A stretch of 64,000 nt of DNA from Druceiella hillmani (GCA_039881145.1 JAYKKI010000003.1:2849001-2913000); one strand, 5' to 3'; positions 25,211 to 39,535 are shown, counted from the first letter of the stretch. The notes: generated by a model not told the origin, from the letters alone. A program made the numbers and translations.

Positions 25211-27690
25211 CATTGTGCAAGTAAAACTTTGAAGACTTTTTTATTCCGGTGTCAGTAATTTTTAAGCATAAAAATTAAAATTATGCTATCTCAAATAATT
25301 TTATTGTTTCTCAACATAATACAAGTATTGTTATAATTATTTATGTGCGTATGAAAATAGATTTCACAAATAAACGGTTTACTTGCACAGCTATTTTGAG
25401 CGCTTAATATTTGATTTCTTTATTTATATAACGTCGTAATCTAGTAATGACGATAATCCAATAATGACTGTCAAAGAGAGAAAGAGAGCTCAAGACTTAC
25501 TATAAAAACAGATTCATGTGAGAAGAGGACCTTATAATCACTAGACTAAAAAAAAATCAAACAAACAAATACTTTCTCTTAATGATCTATGCATATCTAA
25601 CCAGTAATATCACCTGAATCGATGAAACATTCAAATCACCGAGTACTATTTCATACAAGTGCATTTAACCACGCTATAATTAAACATGATTACAAAATGG
25701 AAGGAGTCTTGAAAATACATTTAATTTAAAGGAAGGATCGTTGGAACTGGCGTCATCGATACTATGACAGGGCAAGGGTTATGATTTTCTTACACGTGAT
25801 GGTATATAAAATAAATATGAAAGGAAATATATCTTTCAACGTTGAAAGACTATTCTATATTTGTTCTCATAGTTCCTAGAATAACTTCTCACATACCCAC
25901 GAACAAAAATGAAAATCGCAACATTTGTTTTTAATATTATATACAGAATAGATTCATTTTGTCAATAATACGAAAAAATATGATGTTTTCCTTTTTATTA
26001 CGCCATCCTCCCTTTCTATCTCCTTGAAAAATTAGGTATGACTTACATTCATTCAAGCACATTATGGAAATTTGTTGTTTGTTTTTACAATTATATAAAA
26101 TTATGATACTTTACGATATAAACAGGGATGTTGTATTTTTGTTATCTAAAAAATATCTAGAACGAATTTAATTTCCAATATAAATTTATAAACTTATATT
26201 ATCCTGTTTATTTTGGGACATACTTTTATATTACGCTTCGCTATATAAAAATCTAACGTGTAATTTCGTAAAATGGGAAAAATTGGTGTTGACTAATTTA
26301 TTTCAGAGAACATAGTAGACGTTGTTTTAGAAGTATCCAATATTGATAACTAAACTCTATCGAATATACTAAACAAGTATCCAATATTGTAACTAAAACA
26401 AATATTCGAACTCATACTTACGTATATTTGATACAGTATTTTAGGACAAAAAATAATACAGTATACAAACTACGACTACCAAGCATGGAGATTCATTTCA
26501 AATCGATATCTAGAGCTATTGAATGTGCTTCTATTGTTTATGAAGCTGCAAAGATTACACAAAGTACCAATCTTGTTACGAAGTTCTAAATGATTATTTT
26601 CAGAATCGTTTGTGTTCCACTAAAGAAATTCGTGCATATTATTTAATGCCTATTATTCATAATTGTTCAGAAGCCTAATATTATACATATTTATCAACGT
26701 ATTGTACTTAAATACGTATCAACGTATTTAAGTTCCCGTATTATAAATGCTTCTTTGTCCTATTATTGCTAATTTGTTTACTTGAAAATATTATTTAATT
26801 TATTAAGACTTTGAACCCCCTTCACAAAAAAAGTAATTAGTAAATTTAAAAAATGTAGTTATTTTAATAAAAACAACCTGATTTTCAATTCAACAATTAT
26901 TTGTCATCTATACACGAAAATTGGAAAGAAATGATATCGAGGAAACATCAAATCGAATTGTTTAGTAGTTTTACGTTATTGAGTAATTATTTTTATCTTC
27001 AATATTTTTCATAGCAATAGTATTGTGCTACCTAATAATTAATATTGTTCCAAATACATGAACAATATATTAGAGTATATTCGTGGTTTGTGCTTGTGTC
27101 GTGAACTGATATTTGTTTGCATTTTCGTAAAAGAACTTATATACTGAGAATATGGCTATTATTCTTTGGGCAAATTTTAAATGTTGTTTTAATATTTCTT
27201 ATATCTGAATTGGAAAAGAGGTACTTAAATCCCTCAGAGAAAATCTCCGCGGACTTTTAAATTAAAAAAAATTGATTAAGGACACACGTTGATTTAAGGA
27301 CAATAACAAATGCAAATTACAAAAATGTAATTTATTTTTATATGAAGTGAACGTGACGAAAGTTAGATGAAGTTGAATACCACATTGCCGCCAATCCGAA
27401 AGACCGTTTTTTCTGGTTTTTGACCATTAGAATAATTTATAAATCATTGACGGGAAATATCGTGAACGTATTTGAATTGCATCGTATAATTTAATTTTAA
27501 AATATCAGAAAAAATTGTTGGTTACTACCTTTTCGCCTGCAGATTCGCCCACGTAGACGAATCGTTTTCTATATTTTGGTCGAATTTTTAACTTTCAGTC
27601 GTTATGCCGATATGCTAATTAAGGCGTGGTGACAGTTTCCAGATAAGAAAACATATCAAACAAATACGATCTCGGTCAGACTATTAAAAA
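25211..27690. other. Non-coding stretch
   Basis: No gene recognised. It includes a direct repeat of about 25 bp (AAGTATCCAATATTG core at about 26,331 and 26,377) and an 11-bp perfect inverted repeat with a 6-nt loop at 26,706-26,733. Confidence 0.55.
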
Positions 27691-28890
27691 TAACCTTAAA
27701 AATATTTTTCCCATACAAATTTAGCCACCCCTTTTCATCGCCGTAAGGGTTGGGTCTCGGAAATACGCGCTTATTTATTTGTCTTGAAGAAAATTAATAC
27801 CAAGTTTCAAGTAAAAAAACCGCCCATCCCATAAAAATATAGCCATCTCTTTTCACCGCTTAGGGGTTGAAACTCGGGAAATGCTTAAATACGTTTTTCA
27901 TCATTAGTATTCAAAAGCATTAATATCAAGTTTTAAGGAAAAATTACTCCAGCATTAATATCCACTCCACTAAAATTACTCCAGCATTAATATCAAATCC
28001 ACTCCAAGCATTAATATCAAGTTTCAAGTAAAAATTATACATTCCTTTTTATAATTTTAGGGGTTGAATCCTCGGAAAACCTTGAATAAGTATTTCATTA
28101 TATGTGTTGAAGAGCATAAATACCAAGTTTTATGAAAAAAATTACAATATAAATATTTATTCCATAAAAATTTAGCCTTCACTCTTCGCCCCCTTAGGGG
28201 TTGTATCTCGGAAAATGCTTAAATACCTATTTCATTATTTGCATTGAAGAGCATTAAAGTCTAGTTTTAAGTTAAAATTACCATAAAAATATTCTTTCAT
28301 GTAAAAAGTTATTACCAATTTAGGGATTGAATTTCGATAAATACTGAAATACGTTTTTCAGTATTTGGGTTTAAGAGCATTTATAACAAGTTTCTCCTTA
28401 ATATTTTACTATGTAATTATTTTTCCCATAAAGAGTTTGCTGCCTCTTTTCACCCACTTAAGGGTTGAATCTCGGAAAATGCTTAAATACGTGTTTCATT
28501 ATTTATGTCGAAGAGCGTTAACACCAAATTTACCCTTATTTTTTTTATTATATAATTATTCCTCTCATACAAAATTAGCCGCCACTTTCATCCACTTAGG
28601 GATTGAATCTCGAAAAATGCTTAAATACGTATTTCATTATTTATGTTGAAGAGCCTTCATATCAAGTTTCCCTTAATATTTTACCATAAAATTATTTTTC
28701 TATACAAAGTTTATCACTACTATTCAGCCCCTTAGGGGTTGAATCAGGAAAAATTCTTAAATACTTGTTTCATTACTTGTGTTGAAAAACATTAATATCA
28801 AGTTTTAAGCAAAAATTTATAATAGAAATATTTTTCCTGTATAAATTTTAGCATTTTAGGGGATGAATTTCGAGTAATTCCTTTTTACAT
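27690..28890 (+). repeat. Degenerate tandem array, nine units of ~130 bp
   Basis: Each unit carries a block like CCCCTTAGGGGTTGAATCTC, then GGAAAATGCTTAAATACG, TTTCATTATTTGTGTTGAAG, and AGCATTAATACCAAGTTTC. The TTAGGGGTTG block starts at 27,743, 27,860, 28,057, 28,194, 28,320, 28,458, 28,596, 28,732 and 28,856, so spacing is 117-138 bp apart from one gap of 197. That gap contains a secondary expansion of AGCATTAATATC. The conserved centre CCCCTTAGGGG is itself palindromic. Similar units are scattered in other insect genomes as minisatellites carried by mobile elements; that statement is from memory. Confidence 0.9.
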
Positions 28891-31800
28891 GATACTTTCA
28901 GTATAAAATCAATACCCACCCCAAATTTTAAATCTATTAAAAGCGATCTTGCAGGGCGTTGATATGTCAAACAAATAGGACATAGCCTTTTACATATTTA
29001 TACAAAATATAGGACACCTAATAAAATACTTATTATTTTATTTTTCTTTGAGAAATATAATTTTTTTTAGTTACTAGTCGCAGAGATAAGGTAAAATGCA
29101 TTATTGTTTACGAATCATTCGATCTATCGTCGATATATTTTCTATTTTCAGAACATAATATTTTACTGATTTTTATGATGGTCATAATACGTTTAGAAAG
29201 TAGACGGAAACATTTAAACAAAAATATTACCTAAAATTCATATTTTTTTTGGAAAAATTAAAAAGAAAATATTAAACTTTGAAAATAATTTTGGCGAATA
29301 ATATGATAATATATAAAATGATAAATAATTTTTAACATTTTAGTCCTTTTTCGAAGTCGGTTCACTTTTTTCAGAGAGAGTATCAGTTCCACGAGACATT
29401 TTTGTTTCAATGTTTGTTTTTAATTTATTCTTTATTTCCGCTTTTTTAATTTATGTTATATAATGGAAAAAGGTTTTGGAGCGAAAAATAAAACATGCCA
29501 TTTGCATGAAAGTTATAATAGAGATAATGAGACTGATAAACACGGGTTGCAAAATCTCGAATCTATGTTGAAGGATGTCGCTGTACTCGCATTGATGAGA
29601 TTAAAAATACAACACGAAATACGTTCGTTCTCAAAGAGTGAATACGCTATGTAAAAGGAACACTATATAAAGTTAAGTCAAAACTCAAAAACTAATTTAT
29701 TCTTTACACAAACATGCCCTAAGTTAACGTCAACTGAAACTTTGATCCGAACTGGACAACGTCTTACCTCTTTGTGAGAATATAATAAAGTATCTACGTC
29801 ATCCGAAAACCATGAGAAAATTTAACAAGGAATTTTCTTGTTGCGCAAACATGCTCGTTGTTCTGAAGCCAATAAAAATTGAGAACGACGGGAAAGCAAA
29901 TTATCTGCAGTGAGAGAGACGGCTAGTAAGAGGCCTAAAATAATCGAAATTTTCGCACGCATTTTTATCAATACTCAGATGTTGCTTGCACATTTTATAA
30001 AAAGATATTATATTTGCCACAAACATGTAATTAATAGAAAATGTTGAATTGCTACCAGAATCTCTGGCTATATTATTTGACGATTCGTCGGAATAAGAAA
30101 CAGTAATGAGTTATTTACACAAAGTTGTCATTAGCGTACGTGCCAATGATAATCACCTATTAGGGCAACCGTGGATACGATGATATAGAACATAGGACGT
30201 TGCCAGTTATTCTAAGTCGGGTCGTAAATATGCATTATTTCCTAGACGTCACTTTGAATGCTGCTATTATTGACCTTCGTCTTAAAGTATTTGTCAAATG
30301 TCAATAGTATATATCAAAGATAAGAGTTAAACTATTGGATGGAATAGACATTTTGGACTTAGATGCCTATAAATTTAAATCATCCACATGAAAGGAAGCC
30401 TTTGGATGATAAAAGGAAGTCTTTGGATGAAAATGAAAGTTTACGAATAAAAGTATTAATAACTCACGTTTTACTAATCAGTAAATGTAAATGTAGCTGT
30501 CGTATTCATAATTATTTATCACTAGTTGATGTCTTTTATAAGGTAATAAGTATACAATCATAAAAAAACGTTATCATAACCATGTGTCACAATTTGCTCG
30601 ATTAGTGTAATTTTTTGAATAAAGTAAGGGTGATATTTTAATGTCTAACATATTAAGCATTTTCATATGAAGATTCTCTGGGTTAAAGACTCAACAAAAT
30701 CTCTTCAGTAGTTTTTGAACAAATCGCAAACGACCCAAATAACCGAAGAAAACCCAGAATCTTTTTTTTTGTCGGTGTAAATTGTGTTTTCATACCACTC
30801 ATGTCTTTATAAAGGTTCAAAAGCTTTTCTATTATGTATTGCATCATTTTTCTGAATTTATTTTATCTATAGAAAATTTTACTCATTAAAGTTTTGCATA
30901 CAACTGGGAATCAGTTTTTTTGTCAGTATTTCAATGTCTGTAATTATTTCAGTAAAAATATTTATTTGTTACTTATTCTTGTCATAACCAAAAGTCTACC
31001 TTGAAGTAATATTATTTTTTCCACATTATAATATTTGTTTTAAACCCTTGGATCTTCTATATAGAGTATGTTATAGTCGTTAAAGATTACGGATCTTAGA
31101 AAGAAGAATAATAAGGAAATAGCCAATGGAAAAAATATAACTATAAACTAAAAACTATTTTCTAAACGATCATTGAATCTCACAAAATTTTAATATTTGT
31201 TATCTAATATCACAACAAAACTCAAGTCTTGATGATGACGTAAGCTTACTGAGGAAATTTATATTTTCTTACCGTACGACTTAATCAAAGCTTTTATGAG
31301 CTTTTTATTTATATTTTATAATTTTTTTATGAGCTGTAGAATTAAATTAAAGGAATGAAGTGTACATGTAAGCCATTTATTGCTGAGAGAACTATTGACG
31401 CTTCATATTAAGGAAAAATAAGCATAATCGGCCAAGTCTAAAGGTTTTAATACAATTTTTGTGATGTTATTATAACTAAGAACAAAAATTTATTTAATTG
31501 ATTGCAAGTAATAAGATTTATGGCATGGTTTTTCAGCAAATAGTGTTATTAAAATTATACGATATATTTGACACTCAATTATTTCCTAATATAACAAAAA
31601 TATATAGAAAAAATATATTAATATATACTTTAATTTATTTTAAAACAAGTTTTCTTTGCATTTAACTACTTTCGTTTCTAAGGGTCCCTAACCAAATTGA
31701 AAAATTTACACCATAAAAATTTCAGCGTATACATCTGTCCATCTGTGTGTAATAGCATCATGATTTTTTTACTTTAAAATAAAAGAAGGAATATTATTTA

Positions 31801-33410
31801 TTTTAACTTATATTTTTGGAATTTCGAGTCTTATATTTTGGAAAAAATCAAAATCAAAGTTCGCCAAATTCTTAAGTATAAATAAGCTTAAAGGCTTTAA
31901 CAATGATCCTTAAAAATAAAATTTTAAATGTTTACTGACTGTAAATTGTTACTATGGTCTGATATAATCAAACAATACCGATTCGATAATTGTTATTCAG
32001 GTTTTAACTACTTTTCTATATTCCATCACTTCAAACCATATTTATTTAATGCCCTTCTCATTAAAAATCGTAATTTTTTATTCGTTACCGAGATGCAAAA
32101 TGGACTTTGGAAATTTCAATGTGTTCCAAAAACTTAATAACAGATTTTATTCTAATCCATTATACATTAATCGTGAAGCATCTTTTTTCTGGTTGAAAGA
32201 ATCTGGCAGCGCTGTTAGAGGAAAATATAAGTCTATTAATTTACATATCACTAATTGTTTTATCCAACTCCGTAAACAAAACTTTTGTATATAAATAACA
32301 TTTGAAACACGCGGGTTTGTTATTCGAATCGAATTCATAAATGAAATTCAATTATTTACGAATAGAACAGAAGTGTAAGGGTCAATCTTATAGATGTATG
32401 AGGAGCTAGATTTATGAAAACTAGTGAATAGTGATAGATAAAGCAAATGTGTCATGTGACATCTTCAGAATTAATAAAATTAACGTCCATTTCCTTTGAG
32501 TGTTGACATCGACTACAACAACAAAAATGCGAACATGCTTAAACTGCCTTTTCAGCTCTATTAATTTATTGGTATTTTAAAGAGTTTATTTATAAATACT
32601 TCAAACAAATATAACTATGTTCTAAATTTATAAATTTGATTGGGTTTTTTAAGACTGGAAACGAAAGATTTTTATTTATTTAAGTGAACCTAACTAAAAC
32701 TATGGCATTATTTAAATACGTTTTACTTTAAACCAATATCTAAATTATTTAACTTACGATGAGGAACCATTAGTAAGTCCAGTAATCTATTTGTAAGTCC
32801 TCATTTGGATTATAATTTTTTTATGGAATAAACCATAAAACTAATGACGTTGCAATAAATAAACCTTACTTTAATATAAAACATGTTATTTGGATTCATT
32901 TTTGTCGTTATTATTTTTGTCTTCCTTTTGTGGATATTTGGCAATCAATCGAGAATTTCCCGTTGAGAAATCGGCAGAGCATAGCCCAAACACTAAAATA
33001 ATTTTTCATTAATTAAATTTCTAGTATCAGCTTGCTTGTGAAATTTCCTATTCATGTTTTAAGTGATTTTTTATAAGTCACAAATTTAATTTATTATATA
33101 AAATATAGACTATTTACTACTTGGAACATTTAATTGTTCCATTCAACATTCAACACTTATTATGAATTAATAAACATATAAGATTCCATAGCTTAAATAA
33201 ACGCACTTACCTACGTGAGTGGTAACTAGGTACAATGCTTTGTTTGGAACAATTGAGAGTTACCTTACTTTTTGCGTGGGAATAACTTATTTCCACAATC
33301 ATATTTTACTCTAACATGGAGAGTAAAAATAGAAAGAGAAGATTATGAAGGTACAATAAGAATATTATTATTATATATTACGTGTCTAGGTTTTGCTATT
33401 GATACATACG
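28891..33410. other. Non-coding stretch
   Basis: About 4.5 kb without a recognised gene. An ATG-started frame of 63 codons at 29,463-29,654, in slightly richer sequence, could be a decayed element, but its protein-like continuations fall in different frames and match nothing I know. A near-duplicate pair around AAGGAAGCCTTTGGATGA is at about 30,391-30,430. Confidence 0.5.
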
Positions 33411-33415
33411 TTTAT

Positions 33416-33510
33416 GTGTTTGTGTGTGTATATATGTGTGTACGTGCGTGAGTGTAAGCGTGCGTGCACGCACGCGTGGGTGCTTGCGTGTCTGCACGCG
33501 TGTGTGTGAA
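33416..33510. repeat. TG/CG purine-pyrimidine tract with 18-bp palindrome
   Basis: About 95 bp of alternating TG, TA and CG dinucleotides. It includes GCGTGCGTGCACGCACGC at 33,458-33,475, a perfect palindrome. Alternating GC/CA sequence of this type readily forms Z-DNA, which is established for such repeats in general. It lies about 0.4 kb before duplication copy B. Confidence 0.85.
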
Positions 33511-36242
33511 ATGAAAATTTTAACCAAAATCAATTAATTACTTTCTTTTAAAAACTAATAAGGTACACCCATAAGAAACACTTAAACTTATACAAATATA
33601 TAGGTCTATATAGTATTAAAACATTTACAATTTTTACCTAAATTTATATTTCGCCATGTACATGTAGTGCCTAGTATATCTAACTTAGGCGTAAAATTAT
33701 AGTGAATTAAAATGATAAGCTATAAATTCACTGCTGTATTTATCCACTAAACTCTATTTAAACTCATTGACATGTATTTTCTGTTATAATTTTCACTGTA
33801 GCTATTCAGTGGGCATATTTTTGTGAATATATTATATAGTATGTATATTACTATGTTAAATGAAATGAAAGAAAAGTTTTTGAAACTATAATTTTTCCCA
33901 CGATTGATAAAAATAAATGAAATTTAAAAAAAAAACTATGATTTTTTTGCCTTCCTCTAAAATTAGCATAAAAATATTTTTGTGTCCTAATTATTGAAAT
34001 ATATATGGGCGAATATACTTTATCACCAAGCCAAAAGTCACAACAGTTTCAGTAAAAATTACTGTTTCACAACACTTAAGTGATATTCGAAAACTCAGCT
34101 TTTATATATTTTGATACGCAGAGACCTAAAAATATTAGCGACCGAGATTTTTCAATATCTAAAATGTTTCATAAAATGTAAAGGCAGTTGGAAGCATGAC
34201 AAGACTGAAACAAATAAAATACGTGATTTAAGATAGATTTATGCACATTATTTTGCAGAATTGTCCGTCAAATTAGAGACCAACGTTAGCTTTATAGAAT
34301 ATTTATTTAAAATCGTTTGTTATTTCACAAGATGTTTTCTTTTCGCTTCAGATTTTTTTTTTATTTGAACGAACTCACAATAAGTAGCGACAGGAACTAT
34401 CGTTACAAAATGTTATGGCACAATCTGTCAATCACTTCTGTCGAAGTGAATACATAATGATAGGAACAAAACTGCAAAACTTTGTTTGTGCAGAATATTG
34501 AAATATGAAAGTGAATCATTCTTCAATTATAAGAAAAATCAAAGTAATTTATCAAAACACAATACGCGGTTTTCCAATTGTAGTATGTTGCTTCTGGACG
34601 CGAATGTCAGATTTCGTGTAGCACGTGACTATAATAATACCGGAGAAATTAATTGTACTATATAGAATTATATAGCAACATTCTCCTTCCTATTTAGATT
34701 TTTCGTTGAAGATCATAAGCTATTTGAACAACGCAAACATACGTTTCGAGAACAAAAATTCAGTATTAATTACTAAATCAATGAATTCGTGTTCAACCCC
34801 AGAAATAGCGAGTGTCTCATATTTTCATATTTTAAACACATTTTCATATATTCCCATATTCCGTTAAAGTTCTTGACAATATTTTCACTAACTAAATACC
34901 GAGTTTTATGTAAACTTGTTCTGCCAAATCTTTCTTACACCTATATAAGAGTCTTCTTTGCATATAATTACACAGGTCACTCGTGCATTTGCTGTCATTA
35001 CATAGATTGCTAGTGCGTTTGATGTCATTACATTTGGTCGCTCGTGCATTTGATCTTATTTTCTATATATTTCTCATTTTTTTACTTCATCTCCTAAATT
35101 GTTTTTTGATCAACTAGTGGCATTAGTACTTCGTCCACGTATAATTCCAAAGTGTAAATCTAGTCTACTGGCGCATTTATTTTATGCTTTAATATGAGAT
35201 ATAAATAATTAGTTTAAATTTTGCACGGAGCAAGTTACAAACGTTAATTTTATTGCACCTCTAGGGAGCTTTGGGAATAGATATAGCTGATGTGAATTTT
35301 ATAGGTAAAGTAGCTATGTCCACGACTTCCTTCGCGACTTCTAAATTGATTAAAACAGGTTATATAAAAAATATTAAATACAGTATAAACATATGTAATT
35401 AATAAAGGGTTCTACAGTACCAAAGATGGCGGTCTATGGAATAGCGCTCAAAGAAGAAAATAATTATATGTTTCCGAAAGATTTTTAGGTTTAGAAATAG
35501 GTTTAAATATATTCAGACATAGGCATGAAATTCTGAAATAGGTATAAATTATGAGTTACCCAATGAACACATGTATATTCCACGTCATTAAGAAAAGATA
35601 TTGTGTAGAAAAGCTTTTCACGGAATTAAATACTTACATAATCATAATTTCGAAACCGTTTAGATATAACGATAAAACGGAAAGTAAGTTAGCCCCAGGA
35701 TCCCAAAATTCCTTTTACTACTCGAAAATTCGAATGAAAGAAGTATTTAAAAGCTTCGTTGATTTCTTATTGACAATATTTTCTTAGATATTCTTTCATT
35801 TAAGCCTGTCGATTAAAACAGCATTTTTCTACGTTTTCTTATCATGTATCAAAGACTTTCCTTCACTGTATCTCTTGTAATTACATATATTATTGCATAT
35901 TTATAATTGTTGACACCCCGAATACAAATTTCTACGTAATATAAACGTAACGTAACAATTTATAATCATATTGCTAACCCCCATAATATATTTTCCCTTA
36001 TTAAGCCAGATGAAATCTGGATATATATATTATTCACAGTTTAGATATATTTTGTTGGGTTTGAAAAAATAACGGAATGGCATTCCCTCGAAATGATGCT
36101 TATAACAAACGTCAACACATTCGTAATATGAAAAGTAAAAATGGATGTCTTTCAGAAATTTTCTCGTCAGGAATTTCCACCTCGCTTGCTTACTTGTGAG
36201 AGCACGTTTGCATTGGATGACCTAATATTTATTTTACGTATA

Positions 36243-36427
36243 TATACCAGATTATACATAAAATAAGTTTATCCGCTTTAATTCGAGTGTCAGAGCATGT
36301 AAATATCAATAAACTGTACTATTTATGTTTACGGACCGTAAAGATAAATAATACAGTTTATTGATATTTACAGGCTCTGACACTTCAAGTACAGCGGATA
36401 AACTTATTTTATGTATAATCTGGTATA
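36243..36427. repeat. 185-nt long hairpin (84-bp arms)
   Basis: Arms 36,243-36,326 and 36,344-36,427 are reverse complements at 78 of 84 positions with no gaps. The 17-nt centre contains TTTACGG-A-CCGTAAA, itself a 7-bp inverted repeat, so almost the whole segment can fold as one stem. The right arm matches copy A of the duplication (about 1,627-1,680) and the left arm has no counterpart there, so the left arm seems to be a newer inverted copy. It could be a hairpin-RNA or miRNA-like precursor if transcribed, or a purely mutational product. Confidence 0.9.
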
Positions 36428-37764
36428 AGTTACTCTTATTAAGACTTTCCAACTTATTGCGATTTTCTTGACATTGTGAATAGATTAGGTTGACATTGCA
36501 TATTTGAAAAGGCTATAATAATTGTTTTTTAGGGTGTGTAGTAAAACAAGGGCTCTTATAACTTCATCATATGTGTACGTTAGTCCGTTAAGTTATCATA
36601 TGCTTACAGTTACTTTACTTTGAGAGATATGTGTGTGTAATTTTTCATTTAGGTTTTTAGGTGGGATTTTACTTGATACATAAGAAATTTTTTTTCTTAA
36701 TAATATATAAATAAAATTGATAAAATTTAATTGCCTGACCAATCATTTCATTGAACTCTTATAACGAGTATTAAAAATTGATCATTTAACACATGTAAAA
36801 ATAATGAGTGTAAACAGCAGCATTTTTTCACATACCCTTTCGAAAAGGGTCTTATTAAATAGATATTTTAAAATAAAATCGAGAATTCGTTTTCCATTTT
36901 TAACTCACTTGGAAAGTGTCAAGCGTCAAATGAATTTGCAATTCTAAACAGCTATTCTTGTATCTTTTTAATTGGTTCATGATCACGGAAACGCAATCGC
37001 CACATATGTGTACTGTTTATAGTATATTGTTATAGTATATTCTAATAATGCAATAAAAATGAATTTCTTTCTAAAATTAAATTGTAAAGTATATTAGTTT
37101 AAAAGTAGGATAAGATTGAGTTGACTTTATAATAATACCTGCATACAAAGTCTGATAAATACGGCATCATATTTATTTCAAAAAATGTTTTTAATATACT
37201 TTATGTCAAAAAGACATAAGTTTTTATATCTTTTTGATATGGAGATAAATTCTTTGCATTTGAAAAATAAATGATAAAATTAAATGGTATTATTATATGG
37301 CAGGTTATTGAAGTTATTCATGTATTTATTAATATTACAAATTATGAAATTCTGTATAGTCTAGATATATTAGTCTTGTTATCTATTTTTCTGATTAAAG
37401 TATTCAATTTTTCCTAACAAAAAATATTTTATTCACAAAACGATTGAACAAGATGATCAGATACATATTTAAATTTAATCAACTTTACTTATTTATTATT
37501 AAGAAATATTTATTCTTTTATTTAATTAAATATTTATTCGTTTCCTGAATTTCATGAACTAGTAATTATTCCCTCTTTTCACGAATTACTCTGCTTATTT
37601 TCTTTAATGAAATTATTAGCCTTTGATATGCAAACTTGTTAAAATTAATCGCGTTAGTTTTATACACGTCCCTGGAAATTATTCATGCAAGTGATTCACT
37701 CAAATGAATAAAATAGAAAAGGAAAAGAAATAAAATTTTCCAGACAAAAAAATTGCTTGAAAAA

Positions 37765-38120
37765 AAACTAATTTTTTGCAACGGAGCAACGGATCGACAT
37801 GATTTTGATATAGACTATTTTCAAATACCATTCCAACTAATATTACAAATGCGAAAGGGCATAATTTTATCTTTATATCTCGACGCAATGGAGCTGGTAA
37901 TCTATGTGATTTGCTAAGAGATATTTGACCGGCCGGAAAATGTTATAGGTTACTTTTGATCTAAAGAACGCTCATCCTATCTTATATTGAAATCCTATTA
38001 TTATAAATACAATGTGTGTTTGTTTGTCCTCTTTTTGCAATGCAATGGAGTAATTTTTGGCACAGAGATAGCTGGTGGGAAAAGATAGTTGGTCGTGAAA
38101 AGACATATATTTTGTCTTGG
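37765..38120. mobile_element. Interspersed insect repeat, two related modules
   Basis: Contains phrases common to a dispersed arthropod repeat: GCAACGGAGCAACGGATCGA near 37,778, TACAAATGCGAAAG near 37,844, and, in a second module, ATAATACAATGTGTGTTTGT-like sequence at about 38,005 followed by TTTGGCACAGAGATAGC at about 38,056. The first module ends with a phrase like GGTTACTTTTGATC near 37,950. Many insect genomes carry such units as non-autonomous DNA elements or Helitron derivatives (from memory). It interrupts copy B and is missing from copy A, so it arrived after the duplication. Confidence 0.4.
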
Positions 38121-39499
38121 AAATCTAATTACTTGGGGAAAATACTTATATGAAACTGAAAAAGTACAGAAACGAAATAACGAAACAACATCTGAACGAA
38201 GCAACAGCTAGGCATAATTTTTTAATTACTGCATACGTCTTATAATATAATATCAGAATCACTACCTTTTTCCGTAATTTAAAGTTAGATATTTCTTTTT
38301 CATTGTCGCTTTTACTGCAAAGTAACAAGAATAAAGATGTAATATTTAAATTCCCTTAATTATTCTAGATGACGCTGCGTATTTTAATTTTTTCTATTCT
38401 ATAAGATTATAATTGAAACGGCGTGGACGAAATCGCGATTTACAGGCTAGAATGTATAGGTAAAACGGATTCATCTTTTAGACGTTTTGCGTACCAACTT
38501 TGAATAAATTAGTGTATTTTGAAATTAAACCTTGGTTTGAAATTTAATAATAAAAAAAAGACTCAACATTGTATTCCTTTTATTCCTACATATTCGAAAT
38601 TTAAATTAAAACTAACAAATTAATTGACTAACTAATTAAAATAATTTTTAAGAGTTTAAATAACTTACTGAAAAGAATAAGGGATTGCATTAAATAGCCA
38701 AATAAATAGAATTTAATCGGAACAAATTGTAATAAGATTGAGAGATGATTAATTTCATTAAGTGTATATATAACGCAAGAATGACTATGGCCGAGACACT
38801 ATAAACATATAACATGTACCTATATTTATATAAAATATGTAAAATGATAGTAAAGAATACGTAACTTGCAATCTTGCCAATTGTTAATTTTTTCTGACCG
38901 TGCTGAAAAAATTTCTAGAATGTTCAGTTTGACAGGGCCAGTAGGAAGAATTATATAAACATTTTTAGCATTATTAATTATGAGCTATTTATAATTAATC
39001 AATTATATCATTTATGTGTGTGTGTATACATACATACATATGTACATATGGTAGCACCAAAAAAATTACTGTTTTAAATTGTTCTTAATAATTTGCATCG
39101 ATAACCTCAGAATTATATCTATATTCGAGAACATGTCATCAGGACCAAATTCAATTTTATCGTATATAAATCTTCTGAATTTTCAAATGATAATATTTCC
39201 CTGTACAATTTTGATAACCTTATTAAGCGTATATTTGATTAATTGTTGACGGTGTTCACATCTAAAACATAGATATAAATGCAATTAACTAAAAACCTTT
39301 CTGGCTTGAGTCATAACAACGGACGTGATTACACGACACGCATTTCAATGTCATGGGATCACCCTAGCTAAACAATGGTAAGCGATATCCGCGCGAACTA
39401 TTATATCTACATCTTTTGTTTTATTGGGTCATTTTTAAGGAGACATATATAGTGTCGTCAGTCAAAACGTCTCATAACCATTACGACAATTTTGTTTTG

Positions 39500-39535
39500 A
39501 GTGTCATTTGAATATCAAAATATTCAAATGGCACT
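39500..39535. repeat. 16-bp inverted repeat, 4-nt loop
   Basis: Arms 39,500-39,515 and 39,520-39,535 pair at 15 of 16 positions around CAAA. In copy A the equivalent place (about 3,765-3,795) resembles the right arm (TGATTAAATGGCA) but does not form this hairpin. Confidence 0.85.

Noticed and set aside
28365..28649. Open frame of 94 codons with an internal repeat
   Set aside because: It is created by two successive units of the tandem array. The repeat in the protein simply reflects the 138-bp DNA period.
32147..32338. Minus-strand PLTALPDSFNQKK, faintly like a Polinton-type DNA polymerase B motif
   Set aside because: No neighbouring polymerase motifs on either side in any frame, so the resemblance is not supported.
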